Shown here one piece after another: positions 1 through 8,813 of a stretch of DNA of 64,000 nt. Source of the stretch: CAYVVT01 sp964454335 (GTDB taxonomy: Bacteria > Fidelibacterota > UBA8477 > JABMPR01). The notes below the pieces were generated by a model. It was not told where the DNA came from. It ran no database searches and saw nothing but the letters and a program-made list of their open reading frames with translations. Numbering within the stretch: the first letter of the stretch is position 1; each line of letters opens with the position of its first letter. Location: positions 1 to 64,000 of the forward strand of contig CAYVVT010000009.1 of assembly GCA_964454335.1 (NCBI GenBank). Reading direction: 5' to 3'. The position numbers were made by a program, and so were the translations under genes.

Positions 1-816
1 GCTATCCCCGAGACCTTTGTGTCTCTGTGTAGTGAGGAGATCCATGTCGAAGAGGACTTTTATGTCGCAGGTCTGGAATGGGGTGAAGCTCTGGGTGCAG
101 ATGTTGTGTCCAGTTCGCTAGGATACAATGACTGGTATGAATACGAAGACATGGATGGCAATTCAGCCACCACCACCAGGGCTATGGATCTTGTTGCAAA
201 TCTGGGAGTCGTCTGTGTCACCGCCATGGGCAATGAGGGTGATACACCCTGGTACTATATGATCGCTCCTGCTGACGCCGACAGCATTCTCGCCGTGGGC
301 GCAGTGGATTCGAGTGCCCTGCTGGCCTCATTCAGTTCCCGGGGACCGACCTATGATGGCCGGATCAAACCCGAGGTTGTTGCCCGGGGAGTCCTGACCT
401 TTGCCGCCTACGCGGATGCACCCGGGACCTACACCTGGGGTAATGGGACCAGCCTTTCCACTCCCCTTGTTGCAGGTGCTGCTGCATTGATCCTGGAGGC
501 ACATCCCGAGTGGACACCCATGATGGTGCGCCAGGCCTTGATGATGACTGCTGACCGCTCTCTGGCGCCGGACAATGAATACGGCTTTGGACTCATTGAT
601 GTCGTAGCCGCCATGGAATACGATTTTGACGTTGTTCCCGGTGATGTGACCAACGACGGTCTGCTGAACATCAGTGATGCCGTCCTGGTGCTTGAGTGGG
701 TTCTCACCCAGCCAGACCTGGAACCGGACCAGTTCGAAGGTGCAGATATCAATCAGGATGGTGAGTTGAACATCTCCGACATCATCGTGATCATCGAGTG
801 GATCCTGACCCTCTAG
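1..816 (+). CDS. Secreted subtilisin-like (S8) serine protease with C-terminal dockerin, 5'-truncated
   Basis: The frame is open from base 1, so the N-terminus, including the catalytic Asp and His regions, lies outside the window. What remains has the oxyanion-hole Asn context (MGNEGD, Asn codon 232-234) and the catalytic Ser motif GTSLSTP (Ser codon 451-453), followed by the usual helix VAGAAAL. From about base 640 to the stop there are two dockerin-type calcium loops (GDVTNDGLLNISD and ADINQDGELNISD), each followed by a hydrophobic helix. S8 peptidases with these features are normally exported and degrade protein outside the cell. The dockerin may anchor the enzyme to a cohesin or act as a calcium-stabilised end domain. 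A terminator follows 24 bp after the stop. Confidence 0.88.
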   Translation, partial: AIPETFVSLCSEEIHVEEDFYVAGLEWGEALGADVVSSSLGYNDWYEYEDMDGNSATTTRAMDLVANLGVVCVTAMGNEGDTPWYYMIAPADADSILAVGAVDSSALLASFSSRGPTYDGRIKPEVVARGVLTFAAYADAPGTYTWGNGTSLSTPLVAGAAALILEAHPEWTPMMVRQALMMTADRSLAPDNEYGFGLIDVVAAMEYDFDVVPGDVTNDGLLNISDAVLVLEWVLTQPDLEPDQFEGADINQDGELNISDIIVIIEWILTL

Positions 817-839
817 ACAAGCTTCCTTTTGATGATGAT

Positions 840-866
840 GTCCGGCCGTGTCCGGACTTTTTTTTT
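840..866 (+). terminator. Rho-independent terminator of the S8 protease gene
   Basis: A GTCCGG / CCGGAC stem (840-845 and 852-857) with a 6-nt loop is followed directly by nine T (858-866). Confidence 0.85.
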
Positions 867-1000
867 GAATAAATTGTCTGCAGCTATCCGAACAGGTCTA
901 AATTTTGGGATAATGGAGTCCAATCATCTTCGATCCTGACAAACAAGCGGAACTCCCTGAGATCCTAATCGATGGTCCTCCCTGGGAGCATCGCCATGAT

Positions 1001-1597
1001 TTGGGATTCTTCACGGCGTTTGTAGAGACGATCAAGTTCCTGCTTATCCGCCCGGCACAGGTATTCAGTGTCATGAATCGCACTCGGGGCATAGGCGGTG
1101 CTTTGGTCTTCGCCGTGGCGATCCAGGTCTTTACCACCGTATGGCGCTACGCCATGGCAGACGCTATGGGCGATCCGATACCCATCATCCCGTCACAACT
1201 GAAGGAGATGCTGGGTACCGAGATCGATATTGAACGTCTGGCCATCCTGTTGTTCCCCCTGTGGCTCATCCTCTTTCATTTCATCAAAGCCTACGCCCTG
1301 CGGCTGGCATTGAACATGCGGGGACTCACCGACTACTCATACCAACTCATTTTCCGCTTTCTCTGTTACGGTGCAGGAACGGCCAGTATTCTTCTGCTGC
1401 TCCCGGTGGTGGGAGGAGCGGCGAGCCTGTTCATGTCATTCTACCTCGCCTATGTGGCACTACGGACATTCTACAGCATGAATGTGGGCAGTTTCCTGGC
1501 TACCATTCTGATCTCATTCATGATCGCCATGGGATTGCTCATCGGATTGATGCTGGTCATTGGTGCGCTGGAGCTCATCGTCTTCTCGATCCTCTGA
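1001..1597 (+). CDS. Yip1-family integral membrane protein, 5' end uncertain (possible frameshift)
   Basis: About 198 residues with four to five hydrophobic segments. The order is a PWE-type entry region, then FFTAFVETIKFLLIRPAQVF, then GGALVFAVA, which matches the bacterial Yip1 layout; the biochemical role of these proteins is unknown. The only usable in-frame start is TTG 1001, but the same frame reads back to base 914 as protein-like sequence (PIIFDPDKQAELPEI, then DGPPWEHRHD), and the PWE motif belongs to the family. No ATG, GTG or TTG exists in frame in that stretch. An ATG at 913 is in the neighbouring frame, so one surplus base near 919 would restore a normal start. Either there is a sequencing or assembly error or the gene is damaged. 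Confidence 0.7.
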   Translation: MGFFTAFVETIKFLLIRPAQVFSVMNRTRGIGGALVFAVAIQVFTTVWRYAMADAMGDPIPIIPSQLKEMLGTEIDIERLAILLFPLWLILFHFIKAYALRLALNMRGLTDYSYQLIFRFLCYGAGTASILLLLPVVGGAASLFMSFYLAYVALRTFYSMNVGSFLATILISFMIAMGLLIGLMLVIGALELIVFSIL

Positions 1598-1712
1598 ACC
1601 CAGGCAAAGCGGAACGACCGCGTGAAACCAGCGTATAACTGGTGGGGTAGGCCTGTCTGCAGGCAAGCTTGACAAGGGTTTCAGAGCAGGCTAACTTCCA
1701 CTGGAGTTTGGA

Positions 1713-2321
1713 ATGCGTTTTGTTAAAATAGTCATATCAGGTGTCATTCTCGCCTTACTCGTCGGATGCTACACGATAGTATTGCCACCGCCAGGTGCCG
1801 AAAATTACTATGATAGCGATCCCTACGGTGTCGAGACCAGACAGGTCTATGGCACCTCCATCGGACATGGTGGCTACTGGGATCCCTGGTGGCAACCCAT
1901 GTATCCCATGGCCTATTACGGTAATTTGCCCTATTACGATCCGTACTATTACTATGCCTATGATTACGGTAATTATTACGTGCCCAGACCTATTGAGATC
2001 GATGACGAAGATCCCGCCAGGGGATTTGGACGGGGCGATCATCTGAGCACTCAGGGTGAACATGAATACAAGACCAGCCTGCCGGGAGCCGGACTATTAG
2101 GCACCTCTGTGGGATCTGCCGGTACCAGTGGCAACAATACGGTCGTCCCCAAAGAGGATCGTCCCAAAGCCACGCGTACCGTAACACCCAAGCCCCCTGA
2201 TCTTGGACGAGAAGTAAAACAGTCAAAACCCAAAGCGGTGAAACCTCCACCACCAAAGAAATCCTCGAATAAATCCACAAAGAAAACAGGCTCAGACTCA
2301 AGTACTCGACGAAAACGCTAA
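1713..2321 (+). CDS. Predicted lipoprotein, Tyr/Gly/Pro-rich, function unknown
   Basis: 202 residues. The N-terminus is a lipoprotein signal with lipobox LLVGC (Cys19), so the mature protein is probably lipid-anchored. Residues about 27-95 are very rich in Tyr, Asp, Gly and Pro (for example YYDPYYYYAYDYGNYY), and the C-terminal 60 residues are Lys/Pro/Ser-rich and probably disordered. No enzyme motif is visible. A CTGGAG ribosome-binding site precedes the ATG. It lies 7 bp before the barrel-protein gene and heads a three-gene cluster whose other members are an outer-membrane barrel and a secreted cargo protein, which suggests an envelope or surface role. Confidence 0.7.
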   Translation: MRFVKIVISGVILALLVGCYTIVLPPPGAENYYDSDPYGVETRQVYGTSIGHGGYWDPWWQPMYPMAYYGNLPYYDPYYYYAYDYGNYYVPRPIEIDDEDPARGFGRGDHLSTQGEHEYKTSLPGAGLLGTSVGSAGTSGNNTVVPKEDRPKATRTVTPKPPDLGREVKQSKPKAVKPPPPKKSSNKSTKKTGSDSSTRRKR

Positions 2322-2328
2322 AAACCTC

Positions 2329-3636
2329 ATGCAGCACAAACGGGTTCTTATATCTATCGGGCTACTTATCAGTACCGCCCTCATGGCCCAGGACTACCAG
2401 GATGTCCTGCGTCCCTTCCTTGGTATGGAGGGGCGTTCCGGTTACAGGGTTGTCGGGGATATGGTCACAGTCACAGATCAGAATGCCCTCAACGTCAATC
2501 CAGCAGCACTGAGCTGGATCCGCAAACCGGCAGTCTCGCTGGATATGTCCTTCGACCGTATCTCGGGTGTTTCCAGGATCGAGTCGATGATCCAGCAGGA
2601 GGCGAATACAAAACGTACAACGCTTCACAGCATCAATGCTCTGTATCCCATCCCCGTCTACCGTGGAGCCTGGGTCTGGGCGTTCGGTATTCAACCACGT
2701 CATTTCTTTGACCGCACGCAGACCTATGAAGCCGTGAATCCATATGATTCGGTTGCCTATCGGTTGACTGAAACGGAAGAGGGCGCTCTTTACGCCTTTT
2801 CCCTTGGTACTGCAGTCCTGGTGACCCGGAACCTCAGCGTCGGCGGTGCTGTGGCTTATCTCTTCGGTGAGAATAAGTGGGCCGGACTGCGGGAGGAGCA
2901 GGATCCCTTCGATATCTATACCTTCAATTTCTTCTCTGATTCCCTGGCTATCGAACCGGAATACTCCGGCTGGGATATCCATCTCGGTGCTGTGCTTGAA
3001 CTAAGTCCCGATCTCTATCTGGGGGCTAGCGTTGCAAGTCCTGGTTTCCTCAAGGTCCTGGAGTACTCCAGCGTGCGCATCTATGAACAGATGGATCCAT
3101 TCTATGGGGCTGACTCATTGTCAAGCTACAGCCAGACCATCGATTACAGACTCTGGGGACCCTGGCGACTGGGTCTGGGGGCCAGCTACCGTGTAGATCC
3201 CATCAAGCTCAGCATAGGTTACCGTTTTCACGGCTATTCCGGGATAAGCTTTACCGGCGAAGTGTACGAGTTCGTGGGTGAGAACGAGGTCAACATTGCA
3301 TCCCGGATCAAAGCCGAGATCAGCGAGAATTTACGCAACTCCAATGAGCTGTTCGGCAGTATTGAGATCAATCATGCGCGATTGTCGGTTGGCGCTGGAT
3401 TCTCCATGATGGATGATCCACGCAAATGGGTGGAAAGTGATATCCTGAGAAGTGATGTGGGCCTGGGTCTGCATATATCTGATACCTTTACACTGAATCT
3501 GGGACTTCAGTACGAATACAGCCTTTCAAATCTTGACTATGTATTCACGCCGGTCAACGGCCCCGAGCTCATTCGTTACATAGATGTTGATGTTGGTTTG
3601 ACAAAAGTCATAGTTGGTCTCAGATATTCACTTTAA
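2329..3636 (+). CDS. Outer-membrane beta-barrel protein, FadL/PorV-like
   Basis: 435 residues with a signal peptide ending about MAQ (residues 19-21). The early motif ALNVNPAALSW is the NPA(A/S)L signature of FadL/PorV/UPF0164-type barrels. The rest alternates aromatic and polar residues in strand-like blocks separated by Gly/Asp/Tyr turns, and it ends in a strand (VGLRYSL). PorV-like proteins act as shuttle or anchor partners for T9SS cargo, while FadL-like proteins take up hydrophobic substrates; the sequence alone does not separate these. The gene is 9 bp upstream of a T9SS-tailed protein, which favours the first. Family call firm, function inferred. Confidence 0.75.
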   Translation: MQHKRVLISIGLLISTALMAQDYQDVLRPFLGMEGRSGYRVVGDMVTVTDQNALNVNPAALSWIRKPAVSLDMSFDRISGVSRIESMIQQEANTKRTTLHSINALYPIPVYRGAWVWAFGIQPRHFFDRTQTYEAVNPYDSVAYRLTETEEGALYAFSLGTAVLVTRNLSVGGAVAYLFGENKWAGLREEQDPFDIYTFNFFSDSLAIEPEYSGWDIHLGAVLELSPDLYLGASVASPGFLKVLEYSSVRIYEQMDPFYGADSLSSYSQTIDYRLWGPWRLGLGASYRVDPIKLSIGYRFHGYSGISFTGEVYEFVGENEVNIASRIKAEISENLRNSNELFGSIEINHARLSVGAGFSMMDDPRKWVESDILRSDVGLGLHISDTFTLNLGLQYEYSLSNLDYVFTPVNGPELIRYIDVDVGLTKVIVGLRYSL

Positions 3637-3645
3637 TATGAGCCT

Positions 3646-5055
3646 GTGATGAGAACGAGAACGACCATAGTGCTTCCGCTTCTGCTCATGAGCTTGCTTG
3701 TGGTGACACCATTCACGGCTCTGGGTCAATATGCCTGGGACCAGGGAACGGCGGCAATGGATCATGGTTTCCCCTTTCCAGATGAGCACTGGGAGGTGGA
3801 GGGCCCGATCCTGGACCTCGATCTACCGGCCGAGGGTGCCGGTGGATTCAATCTCGCACTGGGTGATACAAATGTACTCCTTGCCGTGGGCTATGAGATC
3901 TATGCCAGTGAGGAGGACACCCTGGCGGATGTTCTTATCCTTTTCATCCAGGATACCATGGAGATTAGCGCAGGGGAGTATCAAGTCTCACCGTTAGAGG
4001 GTACCGGCAGCCTGTTCGCCTGGTTACCGGGGATCTCAGCAGAATTGATCCTTGGACTGGTGGATACCTCATTTACACTGGACTCTCTGGCTGCCTTGAA
4101 CGCCTATCTCGCACTGAACGGGAGCATCACAATCAACCAGGTCAATGCTGAACTTCTGGATCTGGATTTTGAAGGTAGCCTCGTAAACACCCAGCTCTCA
4201 TTCCTTTCGGTGAGCAATGGCAACTTTCTGTGCAGCAGCAACCTGCCTCAGGTTGAATACCCCCTGGGACGTTATGTTCAGGCTGACGATATGCTGTTCT
4301 GGACAGTCGAAGGAGAACTGAATCCTCTGTCGGGAGACGAAGGTGTCGGGGCTTTCTCCATTCTGGAAGGGGACACCCTTAACTATATGATCCTCAGCTA
4401 CTGGCCGGAAAATGACGAGGGCTATACAGCCCATGCCCTGGTCATCCGGGATCTGCTGGCGGATTTTGCCACACATGACTACCTGATCACACCGCCTGCA
4501 CCAGGCGTTCCCAACGCTTTTTCATTTGAGACCTTTCCCTTGACCATGCTTGATCTGGCGGCACTGTTGTCAGGTGACATCGGCAGTGATTCAATGGGTT
4601 TTGAACTGCTGAGTGTCTCCGGCGGACCCTTCCAGCTGAACATCGATGGTGAGACCCTGACCTGCGAGTACGGCGCTGAATACGCCGATGCCTGGGGTGG
4701 CACCCTGCAGTTGAATGAGTCCTGGGACCTGGGCCAGGAATGGCATGCGCTGAGCATTGAGGCTGTGAAGCTCCAGGGACCTGAGATACCATGGTTGGGT
4801 GCCAGCTACCCGAATCCTTTCAATAACAGTTTCAGACTGCCGGTACAACTGGATCGACCCGAAAACATCCGTGTAGCACTGGTGGACCTGCTGGGTCGTG
4901 AACAGCATGTCCTGCTGGAAACCCAGTTGCCGCCGGGCTATCACCTATTGAACCTGAACGTCAATTCACCCGATCTGGCTTCTGGCTGGTACGGCTGTCG
5001 TGTCACCCGCTCCGATGGCAGTTTTGCTGTACGCTCCGTGCTCTATCTGAAGTAA
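3646..5055 (+). CDS. Secreted protein with type-A T9SS sorting domain, function unknown
   Basis: 469 residues. A signal peptide covers about residues 1-27 (cleavage near ALGQ). The central 340 residues are acidic and beta-rich with no recognised motif. The last ~85 residues begin with GASYPNPFNNSF and end with a basic/aliphatic strand (VLYLK), which is the type-A Por-secretion sorting domain that T9SS recognises and usually removes at the surface. Start choice: GTG 3646 and ATG 3649 are adjacent, without a strong ribosome-binding site, so either may be used. Its position after a PorV-like barrel fits cargo expressed with its envelope partner. Confidence 0.75.
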   Translation: MMRTRTTIVLPLLLMSLLVVTPFTALGQYAWDQGTAAMDHGFPFPDEHWEVEGPILDLDLPAEGAGGFNLALGDTNVLLAVGYEIYASEEDTLADVLILFIQDTMEISAGEYQVSPLEGTGSLFAWLPGISAELILGLVDTSFTLDSLAALNAYLALNGSITINQVNAELLDLDFEGSLVNTQLSFLSVSNGNFLCSSNLPQVEYPLGRYVQADDMLFWTVEGELNPLSGDEGVGAFSILEGDTLNYMILSYWPENDEGYTAHALVIRDLLADFATHDYLITPPAPGVPNAFSFETFPLTMLDLAALLSGDIGSDSMGFELLSVSGGPFQLNIDGETLTCEYGAEYADAWGGTLQLNESWDLGQEWHALSIEAVKLQGPEIPWLGASYPNPFNNSFRLPVQLDRPENIRVALVDLLGREQHVLLETQLPPGYHLLNLNVNSPDLASGWYGCRVTRSDGSFAVRSVLYLK

Positions 5056-5226
5056 TAATCACCCATCCAATCTGTATATTTTACGCCACGAGTGGCCCTC
5101 GTGAAGTTTGGCACGATATTTCCTTAATTGGCAGCTGGTGTCATTTCGTAACTATGGGATGCGCTACGTCAGACGGGACGAAGAAGTGAATTACAATTTG
5201 AAGAGATAGAACAGGAGACAGGTTTC

Positions 5227-8200
5227 ATGAAGCGAAAGATGGTCACCATCGATGGGAATGAGGCGGCAGCCTATATAGCCCACAAGACCAATGAGATTTG
5301 CGCGATCTATCCCATCACCCCATCATCGAATATGGGTGAGTTGGCTGATGCCTTTTCAGCTGCGGGATTGCGCAACATCTGGGGTACGATCCCCACGGTA
5401 GAAGAAATGCAGAGCGAAGGAGGCGCAGCCGGCGCCGTACATGGAGCCTTGCAGACCGGCGCCCTGACCACAACGTTTACAGCCTCACAGGGCCTGCTCC
5501 TGATGATCCCCAACATGTACAAGATCGCTGGTGAATTGACCTCTACCGTCTTCCATGTTTCGGCACGTTCACTAGCCTGTCAGGGCCTATCGATCTTTGG
5601 TGATCACTCGGACGTCATGTCCACCCGCTCAACTGGATTTGGGATGATGGCTTCAGGATCCGTACAGGAAGTGATGGATTTCGCCCTCATCGCCCAGTCT
5701 GCCACCCTGCAGGCGCGGGTGCCCTTCCTGCATTTCTTTGATGGCTTCCGTACTTCACACGAAGTGATGAAGATCGAACAGCTCAGTGATGATGACATCA
5801 AGGGAATGATCGATGACGAATGGGTCATTGCCCACCGCAACCGCCGCATGAATCCCAACAATCCTGTTCTTCGCGGTACGGCCCAGAATCCAGATGTCTA
5901 TTTTCAGGGTCGCGAAACCGTGAATCCTTTCTACTCGGCCGCACCCGGGATCGTCCAGGCTACCATGGATCGCTTTGCGAAACTGGTAGGTCGGCATTAT
6001 CACCTCTTCGACTATTTCGGTTCCCCCAATGCGAAGAAAGTCATGATCCTCATGGCCTCTGGTGCCGAGACAGCACATGAGACCGTCGATTACATGAACA
6101 CGCAGGGTGAGGAAGTCGGATTGCTCAAAGTCCGTCTGTATCGTCCTTTCTCAGTTGAACATTTCATCTCCGCGCTGCCGGCCTCCGTGGAACAGATCGC
6201 CGTCCTCGACCGAACCAAGGAACCCGGTAGTACCGGTGAGCCACTTTATGTTGATGTGGTCACCGCCCTTTCTGAATCTGATGGTGCCGACTACCGCAAG
6301 TTCATGTCCCAACCAAAGATCATCGGCGGGCGCTACGGACTCTCGTCCAAGGAGTTTACCCCTGCGATGGTGAAGGGCATTTTCGATGAGCTGGATAAGG
6401 AGCAGTCCAAGAACCATTTTACCATTGGTATCAATGATGATGTGGCTCATACCAGCCTTGATTACGATCCTGAATACAGAACCGGGGAAGAGGATGTCTT
6501 CCGCGGTGTCTTCTTCGGCCTGGGTGCCGACGGTACCGTTGGTGCCAACAAGAATTCCATCAAGATCATCGGTGAAGGCACGGAAAACTCCGCCCAGGGT
6601 TTCTTTGTATACGATTCCAAGAAATCCGGCAGTTCGACCGTTTCCCACCTGCGTTTCGGGCGGGAGGAGATCAAGTCCACCTATCTCATCGAGCGTGCGA
6701 ACTTCATCGCCTGTCATCAGTATGAGTTGCTGGACCGTTTCGATATTCTCAATTATGCTGTTCCCGGGGCCATCTTCCTGTTGAACACACCTTACGGGGC
6801 CGATGAGATCTGGCCGATCCTGCCGCGTCATTATCAGAAACAGATCATTGAGAAACAGCTGAAATTCTATGTCATCGATGCCCTGAAGGTTGCACGGGAA
6901 ACCGGGATGGGTGTACGTATCAACACCATCATGCAGACCTGTTTCTTCGCTATCTCGGGCGTACTGCCCAGGGAAGAGGCCATCGCCAAGATCAAGGATT
7001 CTATCAAGAAGACCTATGGCAAGAAGGGTGATGACGTTGTCGAGAAGAATTACAACGCTGTGGATCAATCTGTTGCCGGGCTTTTTGAGGTCAGCATCCC
7101 CAGCGATGTTGCCGGTAAGGAAGGCAACGGCCGCATCGTTCCCGAGGAAGCCCCCGAGTTCGTCCAGAATGTCACCGCCGAGATCATCGCCGGTCGTGGC
7201 GACCAGTTACCGGTGAGCGCCATCCCCGAGGATGGTACCTGGCCGGTGGGAACCACCCAGTGGGAAAAGCGGAACATTGCTGACGAAGTACCAGTCTGGA
7301 AACCGGATATCTGCATCCAGTGTAACAAATGCGCTATCGTTTGTCCCCATGCCACCATACGTCCCAAGGTCGTCTCCCAGAACACTCTGAAGAATGCACC
7401 TGAAACCTTCAAGCATACCAAGGCACGTGGCAAGGAATGGGCTGAGGGTTCAGAGTACATCCTGCAGGTGGCTGTGGAAGATTGTACCGGCTGCAACCTC
7501 TGTGTTGAGATCTGCCCAGCCAGGGACAAGTCGAACCTGTCGCGGAAGGCCATCAATATGGAGCCCCAGCGGCCACTGCGCGAAGCGGAGGCTGTCAACT
7601 GGAAATACTTCCTGGATCTGCCCGAGGTCGACCGTGGTGCCCTGAAGCATGAAAGTGTCAAGGGATCGCAGTTCCTGCAGCCGCTCTTTGAATTCTCCGG
7701 TGCCTGTACCGGATGTGGTGAGACGCCTTACGTCAAGCTGACATCCCAGCTTTTCGGTGACCGCATGATCATTGCCAATGCGACGGGTTGTTCATCCATC
7801 TACGGGGGGAACCTGCCAACCACCCCATGGACCACCAATGCCGCTGGTCGTGGGCCTACCTGGAACAATTCATTGTTCGAGGATAACGCTGAGTTCGGAA
7901 TGGGTTTCCGCCTGACCATCGACAAGCATCGTGAACATGCTGTGGAGTTGATGGGCATGCTCGGAGACAAACTGGACAAGGAGCTCGTCTCCGCCATCGC
8001 CAGTGCTCCTCAGACCAATGAGGCAGAGATATTTGAACAGCGTGAACGGGTAGCCAAACTGAATGATACTATCGTAAAGATAAATGATCCTATCGCAAGA
8101 CAGCTGACGTCAATCTCGGACAATCTTGTCAAGAAGAGTGTCTGGGTCATGGGCGGCGACGGATGGGCCTATGATATTGGATACGGTGGACTCGATCATG

Positions 8201-8802
8201 TGCTGGCCTCTGGGAAGGACGTCAACGTCCTGGTAATGGATACCGAGGTGTATTCAAATACAGGTGGGCAGAAATCAAAGGCCACACCGCTGGGAGCGGT
8301 AGCGAAATTCGCCGCGGGTGGAAAACCCAGCCAGAAGAAGGACCTGGGCATGATGGCCATGGGCTACAAGAATGTCTATGTTGCTTCTATTGCAATGGGT
8401 GCCAACGATGCTCAAACAGTACGGGCCTTCATGGAAGCAGAGGCCTATCCGGGCCCATCGTTGATCATTGCATACAGCCATTGTATTGCGCATGGTATCA
8501 ACATCTCCAAGGGACTCGATCAGCAGAAAAAGGCTGTGGAGACGGGTTACTGGACACTGTACCGCTATAATCCCGCTCTTGCAGACCAGGGACAGAATCC
8601 GCTGAAGCTCGATTCAAAACCACCCAAGGGTCATGTCCGGGAATACACAACCAATGAAACCCGCTTCAAGATGCTGGAGAAGATCAATCCCCAGCTGGCG
8701 GAACATTATGTGAATCTGGCCGACAAGCATGCCAAGGAACGCTATCGCTACTACAAGCAGCTGGCTGCGATTCCATTCGAAAATGAAAAAGCGGAAGCAT
8801 AG
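5227..8802 (+). CDS. nifJ: Pyruvate:ferredoxin (flavodoxin) oxidoreductase
   Basis: 1191 residues, the usual length of single-chain PFOR, which oxidises pyruvate plus CoA to acetyl-CoA and CO2 and reduces ferredoxin in the cytoplasm. Domains in order: the pyruvate-binding N-terminal domain with YPITPSSNMGE near residue 35; the two-[4Fe-4S] insert with CIQCNKCAIVCP near 696 and CTGCNLCVEICP near 753; the proximal-cluster motif GACTGCGETPY near 826; and the TPP site GGDGWAYDIGYGG near 978 with DTEVYSNTGGQKSKATP. AGGAGA at the expected distance supports ATG 5227. It is 11 bp from the dihydroorotate-dehydrogenase-like gene. It marks anaerobic or low-potential pyruvate metabolism and could feed the downstream Nuo complex. 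Confidence 0.97.
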   Translation: MKRKMVTIDGNEAAAYIAHKTNEICAIYPITPSSNMGELADAFSAAGLRNIWGTIPTVEEMQSEGGAAGAVHGALQTGALTTTFTASQGLLLMIPNMYKIAGELTSTVFHVSARSLACQGLSIFGDHSDVMSTRSTGFGMMASGSVQEVMDFALIAQSATLQARVPFLHFFDGFRTSHEVMKIEQLSDDDIKGMIDDEWVIAHRNRRMNPNNPVLRGTAQNPDVYFQGRETVNPFYSAAPGIVQATMDRFAKLVGRHYHLFDYFGSPNAKKVMILMASGAETAHETVDYMNTQGEEVGLLKVRLYRPFSVEHFISALPASVEQIAVLDRTKEPGSTGEPLYVDVVTALSESDGADYRKFMSQPKIIGGRYGLSSKEFTPAMVKGIFDELDKEQSKNHFTIGINDDVAHTSLDYDPEYRTGEEDVFRGVFFGLGADGTVGANKNSIKIIGEGTENSAQGFFVYDSKKSGSSTVSHLRFGREEIKSTYLIERANFIACHQYELLDRFDILNYAVPGAIFLLNTPYGADEIWPILPRHYQKQIIEKQLKFYVIDALKVARETGMGVRINTIMQTCFFAISGVLPREEAIAKIKDSIKKTYGKKGDDVVEKNYNAVDQSVAGLFEVSIPSDVAGKEGNGRIVPEEAPEFVQNVTAEIIAGRGDQLPVSAIPEDGTWPVGTTQWEKRNIADEVPVWKPDICIQCNKCAIVCPHATIRPKVVSQNTLKNAPETFKHTKARGKEWAEGSEYILQVAVEDCTGCNLCVEICPARDKSNLSRKAINMEPQRPLREAEAVNWKYFLDLPEVDRGALKHESVKGSQFLQPLFEFSGACTGCGETPYVKLTSQLFGDRMIIANATGCSSIYGGNLPTTPWTTNAAGRGPTWNNSLFEDNAEFGMGFRLTIDKHREHAVELMGMLGDKLDKELVSAIASAPQTNEAEIFEQRERVAKLNDTIVKINDPIARQLTSISDNLVKKSVWVMGGDGWAYDIGYGGLDHVLASGKDVNVLVMDTEVYSNTGGQKSKATPLGAVAKFAAGGKPSQKKDLGMMAMGYKNVYVASIAMGANDAQTVRAFMEAEAYPGPSLIIAYSHCIAHGINISKGLDQQKKAVETGYWTLYRYNPALADQGQNPLKLDSKPPKGHVREYTTNETRFKMLEKINPQLAEHYVNLADKHAKERYRYYKQLAAIPFENEKAEA

Positions 8803-8813
8803 GAGTTATAGAG

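Noticed and set aside
1669..1697. TTGACA-17-TAACTT as promoter of the lipoprotein gene
   Set aside because: The -10 match is poor and the predicted start would leave about nine bases of leader, cutting off the ribosome-binding site.
5087..5103. CACGAG/CTCGTG hairpin after the T9SS cargo gene as terminator
   Set aside because: The stem is perfect but only 6 bp and has no T run on the plus strand; termination cannot be claimed.
6151..7068. 305-codon open frame on the minus strand inside nifJ
   Set aside because: It lies wholly antisense to a well-supported PFOR gene, has no recognisable motifs and arises from the codon bias of the real gene.
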